A stretch of 32,258 nucleotides of DNA from Anaerolineales bacterium (GTDB lineage Bacteria > Chloroflexota > Anaerolineae > Anaerolineales > Villigracilaceae): positions 1 through 32,258 of the forward strand of contig JANJTV010000031.1 in assembly GCA_024710905.1 (NCBI GenBank). The letters are read 5' to 3'. Below, piece after piece: positions 15,506 through 25,019 of this stretch (position 1 is the first letter of the stretch; each line of letters begins with the position of its first letter). The position numbers were made by a program, and so were the translations under genes. The notes beneath the pieces are model-generated. The model ran no database searches. It was not told the DNA's origin and saw only the letters and a program-made list of their open reading frames with translations.

Positions 15506-15808
15506 CTATCCCTTCAGGCTGTTGATTTCATCCACGTTAATCGTATTACGGCTGCGGAAGATGGCTACGATCAGTGACAAACCAACAGCGACTTCGGCAG
15601 CTGCAACGGTCATGACGAAGAAAACAAAAATCTGCCCGTCAAGCTGCCCATATTGACGGGCAAAGGCCACAAAAGCCAGGTTGGCGGCATTAAGCATCAA
15701 CTCAATCGACATAAAAACGATCAGCGCGTTGCGACGAATAAGCACCCCCAGCGCGCCCATGCTGAATAGGATTGCCGAAAGGATCAGGTAATAGGTTACA
15801 GGAACCAT
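15506..15808 (-). CDS. nuoK: NADH-quinone oxidoreductase subunit K
   Basis: 100 residues, three TM helices, standard length. The conserved membrane Glu residues are in [14 protein letters not shown] (TM2 start) and [15 protein letters not shown]. These two glutamates form part of the central proton channel. One base separates it from the nuoJ stop codon, and its ribosome site (GGGAGG) lies within the end of nuoJ. Confidence 0.97.
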   Translation of the reverse strand: MVPVTYYLILSAILFSMGALGVLIRRNALIVFMSIELMLNAANLAFVAFARQYGQLDGQIFVFFVMTVAAAEVAVGLSLIVAIFRSRNTINVDEINSLKG

Positions 15809-15809
15809 A

Positions 15810-16325
15810 TCAGCCCTGGCCTCCCTTCTCTTTTTTGGTCAGGATAATTGCACCAATCATCGCCACCAACAGCAGGACGGCCGTCACCTGGAATGGCAAC
15901 TGGTATTCCATGAAAAGGGCAATGCCAATCTCGCGTGGGGCGGCAAATGCTTCCTCCGGGGCAGGCACAGTGGCCATAATCTCAGCGCGAGCCATGTAGA
16001 AATACACCAACACTGCCGCCAATAAAGCAGCCAGCGCGCCAGCAAACCAGCGCTGGTAGGGTAGTTTGCTGGCCTCGGTCAGGGTTTCCGTCCCGAGCAG
16101 CATGATCACGAACAGGAACAGGACCATGATCGCGCCAGCATAGACGGTCACCTGCGCCAGGGCAATAAATGGCGCGTTCAGTAGCAGGTAAAAGATCGCC
16201 ACGGCGATGAAGTTCAGCACCAGGTACAGCGCCGAGTAGATCGCATTGCGGCTCAGCAACATACCTGTGGCACTACCTACCGCCACAATCGCCAGGATGA
16301 TGAAAGTAATCAATTCAGGTGTCAT
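15810..16325 (-). CDS. nuoJ: NADH-quinone oxidoreductase subunit J
   Basis: 171 residues, five TM helices. The family motif [21 protein letters not shown] (residues about 57-77) marks TM3, which contains the pi-bulge that gates coupling between quinone site and pumps. GAGGGAG lies four bases before the ATG. A gap of 50 bases separates it from nuoI. Confidence 0.96.
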   Translation of the reverse strand: MTPELITFIILAIVAVGSATGMLLSRNAIYSALYLVLNFIAVAIFYLLLNAPFIALAQVTVYAGAIMVLFLFVIMLLGTETLTEASKLPYQRWFAGALAALLAAVLVYFYMARAEIMATVPAPEEAFAAPREIGIALFMEYQLPFQVTAVLLLVAMIGAIILTKKEKGGQG

Positions 16326-16375
16326 GCACTCCCTCTCGTTTGCGGCGGTCAGAATCGGCCAACCGCTGGGGCAAA

Positions 16376-16879
16376 CTAATCAGTGGGGTCTTTCATTTCA
16401 GGGACCGAGCGGTTAAATTTACCCGGTTCGGTCACTTGCGGGGTTGGCTGGCCGCCCTGCGGAACAGGCAGCAGGAGCATATCCTTGTCATATATCGCCT
16501 GGCGACGATCGGTAAAGGACAACTCATAATTATCGCCCAGGACGATCGCTTCTGTCGGGCAGGCATCTTCACAAAAACCGCAGTAGATGCAGCGCAACAT
16601 ATTAATTTCATACGTACTGGCATAGCGTTCACCCGGCGAGAACCGCTTCTCGTCAGTGTTCTCAGAAGCCTCCACGAAGATGGCATCTGCCGGGCAAGCA
16701 GCTGCGCACAGGGCACAGCCGATGCATTTTTCCAGGCCGTTGTCATAACGGGTCAGGTAATGCCGCCCCCGGAAGCGATTAGCAGTGCGCTTTTTGATTT
16801 CCGGGTACTGTACCGTCACCGGGGTTTCAAACATTGCCTTAAAAGTGGTGAACAACCCACGGGCAAGTTCCTTAAGCAT
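16376..16879 (-). CDS. nuoI: NADH-quinone oxidoreductase subunit I
   Basis: 167 residues, soluble subunit at the base of the peripheral arm. Two ferredoxin motifs, CIGCALCAAACP and CIYCGFCEDACP, bind the N6a and N6b [4Fe-4S] clusters that pass electrons to NuoB. The start overlaps the nuoH stop by eight bases. The Pro-rich tail after residue 145 is variable in this family. Confidence 0.97.
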   Translation of the reverse strand: MLKELARGLFTTFKAMFETPVTVQYPEIKKRTANRFRGRHYLTRYDNGLEKCIGCALCAAACPADAIFVEASENTDEKRFSPGERYASTYEINMLRCIYCGFCEDACPTEAIVLGDNYELSFTDRRQAIYDKDMLLLPVPQGGQPTPQVTEPGKFNRSVPEMKDPTD

Positions 16880-17987
16880 GGCTCTTCCTCCTCAACATAC
16901 CATCTACCATTAATGCAAACCAGTAACCAATACCCAGCGACACAAGCGAGGTAACCACCCAAACCGAGATGGCAAACTGCTGGTATTCTTCCGCCAGTAG
17001 AACACCAAAGGATGTAACGAATACCAGAATCAGTGAAAGCGGGATGAGCACCTTCCAGCCAAATTCCATCAGCCGATCGTAGCGAATGCGCGGCAGGGTT
17101 GCCCGTACCCAGACCATCATGAAGAGCAAGACCACAATCTTCATCGCCATATAGATTGGCCCCAAGAATGGAAGTTCATCCACAAACGGGCCAAGATAAC
17201 CGCCCAGAAAGAAAGTGACGATAATGGCACTCAGGGTAATCATCTTGGTATATTCGGCCATAAAGAACAGGGCGAATTTCATACCCGAGTATTCAGAGTG
17301 GAAACCAGCCGCCAATTCCTGCTCGGCTTCGGGCATATCAAACGGGGCGCGGTTCAGTTCGGCCAGGGCAGTAATGAAGAAAACCACAAATCCGGCAGGC
17401 TGTAACAGGACAAACCAAACTGTACGCTGGGCATTTACAATATCAATCAGGTTCATGCTGTTACCCAGCATGATTACTATCACGAAACAAAAACCCATCG
17501 AAAGTTCATACGAGATCATCTGCGCCGTGGAACGCAGGCCACCCATTAGGGCGTATTTATTATTCGAGGCCCACCCGGCAATCGTGATGCCGTACACCGC
17601 CACCGAGGCAATGGCCGTGATGTAGAGTACGCCTACGTTAATATTGCCAATATACAGCTTGAGGGTGTACTCACCAATCTGGATGTCCGGCCCCCAGGGT
17701 AATGTTGCCACAATCACAAGCGCCGGAACCACCGTCAGGATCGGTGCCAGCAGGAAGAGCACCTTTTCGGCCTTGGCGGGGGTAAACTCTTCCTTGAAAA
17801 TCAATTTAATGGCATCGGCAATCGGCTGCAACAGACCTTGCGGCCCGACGCGATTCGGGCCAATACGCACCTGCATGCGGGCCAGCACACGGCGTTCGAA
17901 GAGCGTCAGGTAAGCAAAACCACCCAGCAGCACCAGCACCAGTACAAAAGACTTGATGAACCATTCCAGCAAGAGCAACCAATCCAT
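16872..17987 (-). CDS. nuoH: NADH-quinone oxidoreductase subunit H
   Basis: 371 residues, eight TM helices, forming the quinone entry chamber and the link to the proton pumps. Signature sequences: RVLARMQVRIGPNRVGP near the N-terminus, the first acidic loop LNRAPFDMPEAEQELAAGFHSEYSG shown here only as AELNRAPFDMPEAEQEL, and VWVRATLPRIRYDRLM towards the C-terminus. The gap after nuoG is 18 bases, with GGAG about 12 bases before the ATG. Confidence 0.97.
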   Translation of the reverse strand: MDWLLLLEWFIKSFVLVLVLLGGFAYLTLFERRVLARMQVRIGPNRVGPQGLLQPIADAIKLIFKEEFTPAKAEKVLFLLAPILTVVPALVIVATLPWGPDIQIGEYTLKLYIGNINVGVLYITAIASVAVYGITIAGWASNNKYALMGGLRSTAQMISYELSMGFCFVIVIMLGNSMNLIDIVNAQRTVWFVLLQPAGFVVFFITALAELNRAPFDMPEAEQELAAGFHSEYSGMKFALFFMAEYTKMITLSAIIVTFFLGGYLGPFVDELPFLGPIYMAMKIVVLLFMMVWVRATLPRIRYDRLMEFGWKVLIPLSLILVFVTSFGVLLAEEYQQFAISVWVVTSLVSLGIGYWFALMVDGMLRRKSHA

Positions 17988-18005
17988 ACGACTTTTGTCT
18001 CCGTT

Positions 18006-20426
18006 CTATGCCTTCTCGGCCACACGCACAGAAACTGGCGCGGGCTGGGGGATGGAAACGCCCATACTACGCGGGATGAGCACCACTCCTGCAGATACAG
18101 AGTCATCCAACACGGCTATCAGATCGGCTTCGCCGCCTGGCAGGCTCACCCGCAGCTTGCTTCCGTTTTCGATGCCAAACTTTCCGGCAGTAGCCGGATG
18201 CAGGGTGGCCGTAAGCTGGCCAATGCGCCCTGCCAGCAATGTGGAGGGGGCCACCGTCGTACCCAGGTCATACAACCTGCTGACCGGCACAGCCAGCAAC
18301 TCGCCTTCTTTCGGGCGCAGGGCGGCAACCTTCACAGCCTGCGGAGCAACCTCCACACCAGGGGCCAGGTGCACACCCAGCCCCTGCTTGTTTTCATAAG
18401 AAGTACCACCGTAATACATATCGCCGCGGCCAACAATTGGCCACTGCTCGGTCACTTCGGCCAGGCGGGCATAATTAATACCTGAAAAGGCTTTTTCAAC
18501 TGCCGCCAGCTTGTTCATTACCAGTAATGGCGAGCGACCTTCCAGGTCAATGCCGCAGGCCGCAGCCAGCGCCGCCGTAATGGAAAAATCGGCCTTGCTG
18601 GTTGTCCGGGCCGGGATGGCCGGGTAGAAACGCTGCACACGACGCTCCGCCGAGGTATAGCTGCCTTCCCGTTCGGTAAAGGCAGCCGCAGGCAGGGTCA
18701 CATGCGCCAGGCGGGTGGTATAGGTATCCAGGATGTCCTGGGCAATTACCAGTTTTGCGGATTTCAGCGCTATAGCCAGTTGGGGGTCATCCCCGGCCGG
18801 GTCGGCAGCCACCACATAAATGGTCTTGCCTTTCAGTTCAGCGGCCAGGTTGGCAGACGGGCGCAGCCCCAGTTCCCAGGCGCCTTGCGCGTTAGGGGTG
18901 CTCCACACACCCACCAAGCCGTTGTTGGCCTTTCTCGCGCGGGATTTCACCAGCTCGGCGCAGGCAGCCGCCAGCGCGGAAGAACCTTCCAGCCCGAGGC
19001 CGTCGGAGCCATAGAACACAACCAAGTTATTGGCATTCTTGATTGCGTCGCCAACCTTATCTTTCTTTGCGACATTCTTTACGGTTTCAATTTCATCACC
19101 GTAGGCATAGCGCACTACGAAGGTCGCAAATTCATCCAGTTTGGTGGCGCGGGCATTGGCAACGACCAGGGTTGCGCCGCGTTTGGCGGCGGCTTTCAGG
19201 CGCAGGTGCCAGAGCGGCGCTTCGTTGTATAAATCGGAAGCCACCACCACCACGGTGTCACCGGGACCGAGGTCACCCAGGTTGGAACCAGCCGTCAGGC
19301 CGTAAGCGGTTGTCCATTCGCCGCCGCCCATGCCGGTGTAGAAAATGGCCTTGCCGCCCAACCCATCAGCCAGCTGTTTCAGGTTGAACAGGTCTTCATT
19401 GCCCAGCCGCCCGCCTGCAAGAATGACCACATCAGGGCGGGAGTCGGCCAGGGCATCGGCAGCGCGTTTCAGGCTGCGTTCGTAATCGGCAGGTTCCTGT
19501 GCCAGTCGGGATGCCGATTCGGTGTACTGGTATCCGGCGAAACGGCCCTTGTCGCACATCCAGATTTCATTCACTTGTTCATTCTGGCGCGGCAAGGCAC
19601 GCTTGACGACATACCCACCGCCACTCTTGGCTTCGCGACGCACATTCAAGGTTGTGTTGCAACCCACCGGACATTGTGTGCAAACCGAGGCGGCCTGGTT
19701 GAGTTCCCAGGGGCGCGCGCCAAAACGGAAATCGGCTGTGGTCAGCGCGCCAACCGGGCAGATGTCGGTAGTATTGCCGGAGAAGATCGAGTCGAAACCA
19801 GGATCCGTAAAGGTGACGATGTCAGTCGCACGGCCACGATTGTAAAAACCAATCACCGGCTCCCCGGCGATGTCTTCCTGGAAGCGAATGCAACGTGCGC
19901 ACTGGATACAGCGTTCGCGGTCCAGGAAAATCAACTCGCCGAGCGGGACGTGCTTGTCGGCGTGAACTTTTTCATCATAGATGTAACGGCTCTGGTCGGA
20001 GCCATGTTTCATGGTCAGGTTTTGCAACGGGCATTCGCCGCCCTTATCACAGATCGGACAGTCGAGCGGGTGCGAGGTGAGCAACAGCTCGATGATTTCC
20101 TTCTGGCCACTGGTGGCCTTCTCAGACTCCGTCAGGACAACCATGCCTTCGGAAACAATGTTGGTGCAGCCAGTCTCAAGTTTGGGGCCAAACTGCACTT
20201 TGGGCTGGCCGTTTTCATCGAGCACCGGCTGGCCGGTGGCCCGATCGATCATCGGGCGGCCAATTTCCACCAGGCACTGGCGGCACATACCGACCGGCTC
20301 CATTTTGGGGTGGTAACAAAAGACCGGCACATCAATGCCCAGCTTCTTGGCGGCATCCACCACCACTGTGCCTTCTGGTACAGTGACTGTCTTACCGTTA
20401 ATTGTCAGGGTAACATTTTTCGCCAT
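18006..20426 (-). CDS. nuoG: NADH-quinone oxidoreductase subunit G
   Basis: 806 residues from the ATG at 20426, which has GAGGA six bases ahead. The frame is open further upstream but that part overlaps nuoF and is not NuoG-like. The N-terminal [2Fe-2S] ferredoxin has CYHPKMEPVGMCRQC. Then come HPLDCPICDKGGEC (His-ligated N5), RCIQCARCIRF and ICPVG (N4), and CTQCPVGCNTTL with a later Cys in WMCDKGRFA. That last set matches the extra N7 cluster seen in some bacterial NuoG proteins. The remaining 550 residues are a molybdopterin-oxidoreductase-like fold without evident cofactor function. Confidence 0.96.
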   Translation of the reverse strand: MAKNVTLTINGKTVTVPEGTVVVDAAKKLGIDVPVFCYHPKMEPVGMCRQCLVEIGRPMIDRATGQPVLDENGQPKVQFGPKLETGCTNIVSEGMVVLTESEKATSGQKEIIELLLTSHPLDCPICDKGGECPLQNLTMKHGSDQSRYIYDEKVHADKHVPLGELIFLDRERCIQCARCIRFQEDIAGEPVIGFYNRGRATDIVTFTDPGFDSIFSGNTTDICPVGALTTADFRFGARPWELNQAASVCTQCPVGCNTTLNVRREAKSGGGYVVKRALPRQNEQVNEIWMCDKGRFAGYQYTESASRLAQEPADYERSLKRAADALADSRPDVVILAGGRLGNEDLFNLKQLADGLGGKAIFYTGMGGGEWTTAYGLTAGSNLGDLGPGDTVVVVASDLYNEAPLWHLRLKAAAKRGATLVVANARATKLDEFATFVVRYAYGDEIETVKNVAKKDKVGDAIKNANNLVVFYGSDGLGLEGSSALAAACAELVKSRARKANNGLVGVWSTPNAQGAWELGLRPSANLAAELKGKTIYVVAADPAGDDPQLAIALKSAKLVIAQDILDTYTTRLAHVTLPAAAFTEREGSYTSAERRVQRFYPAIPARTTSKADFSITAALAAACGIDLEGRSPLLVMNKLAAVEKAFSGINYARLAEVTEQWPIVGRGDMYYGGTSYENKQGLGVHLAPGVEVAPQAVKVAALRPKEGELLAVPVSRLYDLGTTVAPSTLLAGRIGQLTATLHPATAGKFGIENGSKLRVSLPGGEADLIAVLDDSVSAGVVLIPRSMGVSIPQPAPVSVRVAEKA

Positions 20427-20439
20427 AGAATCCTCGGGG

Positions 20440-21699
20440 TTAGCCAGCCACTTTCTTGTCAAAATCCTGCGGGAAGCGGTCAATGGCCGAAACCACCGCC
20501 ATGGTGGCAAACTCACCCAGCGCGCACAGGCATTTGCCCTGCATCTGGGTGGCGACATTTTTCAGCAGCACAACGTCCTTGCTGGTGGCCTTGCCTTCTT
20601 CAATGCGGTCAATCAGGTGCATCATCCAAACATTACCATCGCGGCAGGGCGTGCACTTGCCGCACGACTCATGCCTGAAGAAGTGCACCGTCTTACTGAT
20701 GACCCAATCCATATCAACCGAATCGTCAATCACAATCACAGAAGCCGACCCCAGCAGGGAGCCGACATTCTGGACGTTCTCATAATCCATGGGCGTATTC
20801 ATCACCTGGTCAAAAGTTTCATCATTGACCATGATAATGGAGGAAGATGCACCAGCAGGCATGATGCCCTTGACCTTGCGGCCATCGGCAAGGCCACCCC
20901 CGTGCGTAAAAATCAACTCACGGAAAGTGGTGCCCAGCGGCAATTCGTAGTTGCCCGGCCTGTTGACCATTCCCGACAGACTGAAGATCTTGGTGCCGGG
21001 ACTTTTCTCGGTGCCGTTCTTGCGGAAACCCATCGCGCCGTGTTCGATAATGTAAGGAAGGTTGGTTAGCGTCTCAACGTTGTTGACCACCGTCGGCTTG
21101 CCATACAGACCCGCAGTGGCCGGGAACGGCGGACGCACCCGCGGCTGGCCCCGTTTTCCTTCTAGCGATTCCAGCAGGGCGGTTTCTTCGCCGCAAATAT
21201 AAGCACCAGCACCCAGGTGAGTGTAGAGCTTTAAGGAGTAGTCCGTCCCGAACAATTTGTTGCCCAGGAAACCGGCCTTTTCCATTTCGGCGATGCGTTT
21301 ATCCAGTTCGGCAGCCACCGGCCAGAACTCACCACGCAGGTAGATGTAACCTGTCGTTGCGCCAACTGCGTAGCAGGCAATGGCCATACCCTCCAGGAAT
21401 GTGAAAGGGTTGCTCTCCATGATTTCGCGATCTTTGAAAGTGCCCGGCTCGGACTCATCGGCATTGCAGACCACATAATGCGGCCAAGAGGTATCCGGCA
21501 GGAAGGACCACTTCAAGCCGGTGGGGAAGCCTGCCCCGCCGCGCCCACGCAGCCCGGAAGCCTTGACTTCCTCGGTAATCTGCTTCGGCTGCATGCTGGT
21601 TACGGCCTTCTTAAGCGCCGTGAAGCCGCCGTTTTTCTTGTAAACATCAATATCATTAATATTGGGAATATCCCGGTGGCGGAGCAGGATGTGTGCCAT
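20440..21699 (-). CDS. nuoF: NADH-quinone oxidoreductase subunit F
   Basis: 419 residues. Carries the NADH- and FMN-binding site: RGRGGAGFPTGLKWSF for the flavin/NADH Gly-rich loop, then ADESEPGTFKDRE. The N3 [4Fe-4S] ligands are in ESCGKCTPCRDG and a later Cys in GKCLCALG. It accepts hydride from NADH in the cytoplasm. The start ATG shares one base with the nuoE stop (TAATG), so translation is coupled. Confidence 0.98.
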   Translation of the reverse strand: MAHILLRHRDIPNINDIDVYKKNGGFTALKKAVTSMQPKQITEEVKASGLRGRGGAGFPTGLKWSFLPDTSWPHYVVCNADESEPGTFKDREIMESNPFTFLEGMAIACYAVGATTGYIYLRGEFWPVAAELDKRIAEMEKAGFLGNKLFGTDYSLKLYTHLGAGAYICGEETALLESLEGKRGQPRVRPPFPATAGLYGKPTVVNNVETLTNLPYIIEHGAMGFRKNGTEKSPGTKIFSLSGMVNRPGNYELPLGTTFRELIFTHGGGLADGRKVKGIMPAGASSSIIMVNDETFDQVMNTPMDYENVQNVGSLLGSASVIVIDDSVDMDWVISKTVHFFRHESCGKCTPCRDGNVWMMHLIDRIEEGKATSKDVVLLKNVATQMQGKCLCALGEFATMAVVSAIDRFPQDFDKKVAG

Positions 21700-22205
21700 T
21701 ATTTCACCTTCGCCCCGCCCTTCCTGAGGGCTTCAATGAGTTCCATGGTTTTATCCACGCTCATGTTTTCGTGGTAAGTCAAACCTTCGCCGCTTTGCAC
21801 CTGGAACATGGGTGCGCGGTCGCAGGCAGCCAAGCACATCACCGCTTCAACGGAAACCAGCCCGTCGGGAGTGGTCTCCCCGACCTGGATGCCCAGGTTG
21901 CCACACAACGAATCTAGGAATTGATCCGCCCCGCGCAAGGCACAGGGCAGGTCATTGCAAACCTGCATGCGATACTTGCCTGCTTTTTCATCGTGATACA
22001 GTGTGTAAAACCCAACAATCGAGGCGACTTCAGTCACGTCCAGGTCGAGCATGTCGGCAATTTCTTGCATGGACTGTTTGGTGATGTAGTTCTCCTCGCG
22101 TTGGGCCAAATACAGCAACGGCATCACCGCCGAACGTTTTTGCTCCGGCGGGTATTTGGCAAAAATGGCTTTCACTTCCTTGGGGTATTTCTCGGCGAGA
22201 CTCAT
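21699..22205 (-). CDS. nuoE: NADH-quinone oxidoreductase subunit E
   Basis: 168 residues, thioredoxin-like [2Fe-2S] subunit. The cluster ligands are in VCNDLPCALRG and CLAACDRAP. It pairs with NuoF in the NADH dehydrogenase module (cluster N1a). The start overlaps the nuoD stop in an ATGA arrangement. Confidence 0.98.
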   Translation of the reverse strand: MSLAEKYPKEVKAIFAKYPPEQKRSAVMPLLYLAQREENYITKQSMQEIADMLDLDVTEVASIVGFYTLYHDEKAGKYRMQVCNDLPCALRGADQFLDSLCGNLGIQVGETTPDGLVSVEAVMCLAACDRAPMFQVQSGEGLTYHENMSVDKTMELIEALRKGGAKVK

Positions 22206-23431
22206 CGGTCGATATCTCCCAGCACAATGTCAATGGAACCGATAATTGCAACCAGGTCAGCCACCAGGTGACCACGGGTCAGGAGGGGCAGCACCTGCAG
22301 GTTATCCCAGCTTGGTGTACGCCAGTGTACGCGGTAAGGTTTGGGTCCACCATCACTTTCAAGGTATACACCCAGTTCACCGCGCGGGGATTCAACCGCC
22401 GCATAGACAGCGCCCTTCGGGGCATTGAAGCCTTCCGTCCACAACTTAAAGTGGTGGATGAGCGCCTCCATGCTGGTACCAATCTCGGAGCGCGGCGGCG
22501 GGACAAATTTATAATTGTTCGAACGTACGGGGCCCATAGGTAGTTTGTTCAGGGCCTGCTCGATGATTCGCAAGGCCTGGCGCATTTCTTCCAGACGGAC
22601 CAGGTAACGAGCATATACGTCGCCTTCATGGCGGACGGGAACTTCAAAGTCATATTGTTCATAGCCCGAGTACGGCGCAAACTTGCGATAATCATGAGCC
22701 ACACCAGACCCGCGCAAGGTCGCACCGGTCAGGCCCCAAGCCAAGGCATCTTCCCCATTGATCACCCCAATCCCAATCGTGCGATCCAGAAAGATTGGGT
22801 TTTTGGTTAGCAGGGCTTCATATTCATCAATGCGCGTGGGCATAATTCGTAGCACATCCCGCACGGCGGCTTCAAACTCCACCGGCACATCGCGCCACAA
22901 CCCGCCGGGGCGGAAGTAGGTGGTCATCATGCGCTGGCCGGAGCACAACTCGAGAATATCGAGAATCATCTCGCGTTCACGGAAGCAGTACAGGAAGACG
23001 GACATAGCAGCCACATCCAGCGCGGCTGTGCCCAGCCAGACCAGGTGAGATGCAAGGCGCTGCAACTCGGCAATAATCACACGGATGGCCTGGGCCCGTA
23101 CAGGCACATCCAACCCGACCAGCTTCTCCACTGCCAGCACATAAGCCAGGTTATTACCGGTGGTGTTCATATAATCCAGTCGGTCGGTCATTACCTCAGC
23201 CTTCTGGTAAGTCTTGGCTTCCATGTTCTTTTCAATACCGGTATGCAGGAAACCAATATCCGGCACACAGTTCAAAACTGTTTCACCTTCCAATTCCAGC
23301 AGCAGGCGCAATACGCCATGCGTGGAAGGATGCTGCGGACCCATGTTCAGCAGCATGGTATCGCCCGTCAGGGCGCGGTCTGAAACAAGGTGTTTCAGTT
23401 CATCAAGCGAGACTTCCTGGAGTTGGGGCAT
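22202..23431 (-). CDS. nuoD: NADH-quinone oxidoreductase subunit D
   Basis: 409 residues, the 49-kDa-type subunit lining the quinone pocket. Key signatures are MGPQHPSTHGVLR (containing the quinone-binding His), DIGFLHTGIEKNME, and the C-terminal LVADLVAIIGSIDIVLGDIDR. It is separate from nuoC, unlike the E. coli fusion. GGGAG lies seven bases before the ATG, 11 bases after nuoC. Confidence 0.98.
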   Translation of the reverse strand: MPQLQEVSLDELKHLVSDRALTGDTMLLNMGPQHPSTHGVLRLLLELEGETVLNCVPDIGFLHTGIEKNMEAKTYQKAEVMTDRLDYMNTTGNNLAYVLAVEKLVGLDVPVRAQAIRVIIAELQRLASHLVWLGTAALDVAAMSVFLYCFREREMILDILELCSGQRMMTTYFRPGGLWRDVPVEFEAAVRDVLRIMPTRIDEYEALLTKNPIFLDRTIGIGVINGEDALAWGLTGATLRGSGVAHDYRKFAPYSGYEQYDFEVPVRHEGDVYARYLVRLEEMRQALRIIEQALNKLPMGPVRSNNYKFVPPPRSEIGTSMEALIHHFKLWTEGFNAPKGAVYAAVESPRGELGVYLESDGGPKPYRVHWRTPSWDNLQVLPLLTRGHLVADLVAIIGSIDIVLGDIDR

Positions 23432-23442
23432 GAGATGACTCC

Positions 23443-23946
23443 CTATTCCTTCGCATACGGCTTACGCGCGTCGATTTCATCAAAATTAAACGAAAACTGT
23501 GGTTCTTCGTAACCCAGCGGATAATCCTTGCGCAACGGGTGACCGGCCCAATCATACGGCATCAGGATGCGGCGCAGGTCACTGTGCCCTTCAAAACGGA
23601 TGCCAAAAAAGTCGTAAATCTCGCGTTCACGCCAGTTTGCATTCGGGTATACCTTCTCCACACTGGGCAGGGAAGGTGAAATCCCGGACACAGGCACCCG
23701 CACGGCAAAAGTCGCCGAGTGTTTCAGGGAAGTAAACTGGTACACCACATGGAAGCGCGGTATCTCCTGCGGCCAGTAGTCCACCGCCGTGATATCAGAC
23801 AGGCGCTCAAAACCCATCTTACGGGTTTCTTTAGCAGCATCCAGGATGCTCCCTGCATCCAGCACCAGGCTGGTATTCCCGGCAAATTCAATCGTCTCGC
23901 CGCCAAACTTCTTTTGCAGCTTTTCAATAAACGTAGATTCGTTCAT
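23443..23946 (-). CDS. nuoC: NADH-quinone oxidoreductase subunit C
   Basis: 167 residues from the ATG at 23946, two bases past the nuoB stop. An in-frame GTG at 23958, overlapping nuoB, is an alternative start adding four residues. Family motifs: DITAVDYWP, YPNANWREREIYDFFGIRFEGHSDLR shown in part as NANWREREIYDFFGI, and the closing HPLRKDYPLGYEE. It is the 30-kDa-type structural subunit of the hydrophilic arm. Confidence 0.96.
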   Translation of the reverse strand: MNESTFIEKLQKKFGGETIEFAGNTSLVLDAGSILDAAKETRKMGFERLSDITAVDYWPQEIPRFHVVYQFTSLKHSATFAVRVPVSGISPSLPSVEKVYPNANWREREIYDFFGIRFEGHSDLRRILMPYDWAGHPLRKDYPLGYEEPQFSFNFDEIDARKPYAKE

Positions 23947-23948
23947 GG

Positions 23949-24431
23949 TTATGTCCACTTGACCAATTTCTCGGCGCGCACCTTCTCGTGCAGTGTTACG
24001 ACGCCATGGATCAAAGCCTCGGGGCGGGGCGGGCAGCCAGCGACATACACATCCACCGGCACCACCTCGTCTACCCCTTGCACAATCGCATAATTGTTAA
24101 AAACACCGCCACAGGAAGCGCAATCGCCCATGGCAATCACCCACTTCGGGTCGGGCATCTGGTCATACAGGCGGCGAACAATCGGCGCCATTTTGCGCGA
24201 TACACGGCCCGCCACAATCATCAGGTCACTCTGGCGCGGGCTGGGGCGCATTAATTCCATGCCAAAACGGCTCATATCAAAATGAGAAGCCTGCGCCGCC
24301 ATCATTTCAATAGCGCAACAGGCCAGGCCAAACAACATCGGCCACATTGCGCCAGTACGGCTCCAGTTCACCGCCTGCTCCAATGTGGTTGTCACCACCC
24401 CCATATTGGCTGCCTTCTGCTCTAATCCCAT
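23949..24431 (-). CDS. nuoB: NADH-quinone oxidoreductase subunit B
   Basis: 160 residues from the ATG at 24431. This start has AGGAG eight bases ahead and gives a 10-base overlap with nuoA. A GTG/ATG further upstream has no ribosome site. The N2 [4Fe-4S] ligands are the tandem pair in LACCAIEMM plus single Cys in GDCASCGG and [12 protein letters not shown]2 is the last cluster before quinone. Confidence 0.97.
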   Translation of the reverse strand: MGLEQKAANMGVVTTTLEQAVNWSRTGAMWPMLFGLACCAIEMMAAQASHFDMSRFGMELMRPSPRQSDLMIVAGRVSRKMAPIVRRLYDQMPDPKWVIAMGDCASCGGVFNNYAIVQGVDEVVPVDVYVAGCPPRPEALIHGVVTLHEKVRAEKLVKWT

Positions 24432-24778
24432 TGCAACGCTCCTTTTTTCCATTCGTACACAAAACCAATAATCAACGGAATGTTGAAGATCAACATTGCA
24501 ATCAAACCAAACAACCCCAGGTCGCGAAACGCAATTGCCCAGGGCAGGAAAAACACCACTTCAATATCAAACAGGATAAACAAAACCGCCACACGGTAAA
24601 ACCGCACCGGCACCTGGCGGGTACCTGGCCCAATCGGCGACATGCCCGACTCATATGGTGCGGCCTTCTTATCCGTCACACGTTTCGGGCCAAAAATAGA
24701 CCCCAAAAAAATTGCAATCGCGCCCACCAGGGTGGTCACGAAGATCATCATCCCAATTGCGGCGTATTCAAGCAACAT
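24422..24778 (-). CDS. nuoA: NADH-quinone oxidoreductase subunit A
   Basis: 118 residues, three TM helices. The ATG at 24778 is chosen because GGAG lies nine bases ahead. An upstream in-frame ATG at 24826 would add 16 polar residues and lies on the promoter -10 box. Family motifs: YESGMSPIG in the first loop (with the conserved Glu) and [21 protein letters not shown] seen as [19 protein letters not shown]. It is the first gene of the 14-gene operon. Confidence 0.95.
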   Translation of the reverse strand: MLLEYAAIGMMIFVTTLVGAIAIFLGSIFGPKRVTDKKAAPYESGMSPIGPGTRQVPVRFYRVAVLFILFDIEVVFFLPWAIAFRDLGLFGLIAMLIFNIPLIIGFVYEWKKGALQWD

Positions 24779-24816
24779 GGCAATAACTCCAACGTTCAGA
24801 TGGGTATCAGCCGGAA

Positions 24817-24845
24817 AGTATAACATAAGATAAAACGCGTGTATA
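24817..24845 (-). promoter_or_regulatory. Promoter of the nuo operon
   Basis: TATACA (24845-24840), 17-base spacer, TATACT (24822-24817) on the minus strand. The predicted start is near 24810, giving a leader of about 32 bases that contains the nuoA ribosome site. Confidence 0.6.
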
Positions 24846-24850
24846 TTTTC

Positions 24851-24893
24851 ACAAAGTCACCAATTGGATGACTTTTGTCACATTTTTTGTCAC
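24851..24893. promoter_or_regulatory. Inverted and direct repeats upstream of the nuo promoter
   Basis: ACAAAGTCA (24851-24859) faces TGACTTTTGT (24869-24878) around a CCAATTGG core, and TTTTGTCAC recurs at 24873-24881 and 24885-24893, spaced 12 bases. On the minus strand TGTGA-CAAAAG-TCATC (24882-24867) matches eight of ten CRP/FNR half-site positions and is centred about 64 bases upstream of the predicted start, a class I activator position. The identity of the regulator is inference. Confidence 0.55.
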
Positions 24894-24932
24894 TTTCCCG
24901 AAGGGATTCAGGCGGGCTTCCCCGGGCCGCAT

Positions 24933-24958
24933 CCAGCCAAACAGCATTCCCTGGCTGG
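24933..24958. other. Hairpin in the divergent nuo control region
   Basis: CCAGCCA (24933-24939) pairs with TGGCTGG (24952-24958) across a 12-base loop. No U tract follows on either strand. Its role is unknown. Confidence 0.4.
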
Positions 24959-24990
24959 CGGGAAAATCCCCCCGGCAACCCTACCTATGG

Positions 24991-24996
24991 TATGAT
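24991..24996 (+). promoter_or_regulatory. Probable -10 box for the 25020 gene
   Basis: TATGAT, 23 bases before the start codon. No recognisable -35, the matching position being C-rich. AGGA follows at 25010-25013 as ribosome site. Confidence 0.4.
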
Positions 24997-25019
24997 TTCG
25001 CAACTTATCAGGAAACAAT

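Noticed and set aside
20427..20558. N-terminal extension of NuoG by 44 residues
   Set aside because: Overlaps the end of nuoF, is Arg/Trp-rich and non-homologous, while the ATG at 20426 has a good ribosome site and begins the ferredoxin domain.
19575..20678. 367-codon plus-strand frame across nuoG and nuoF
   Set aside because: Antisense shadow spanning the junction of two certain genes.
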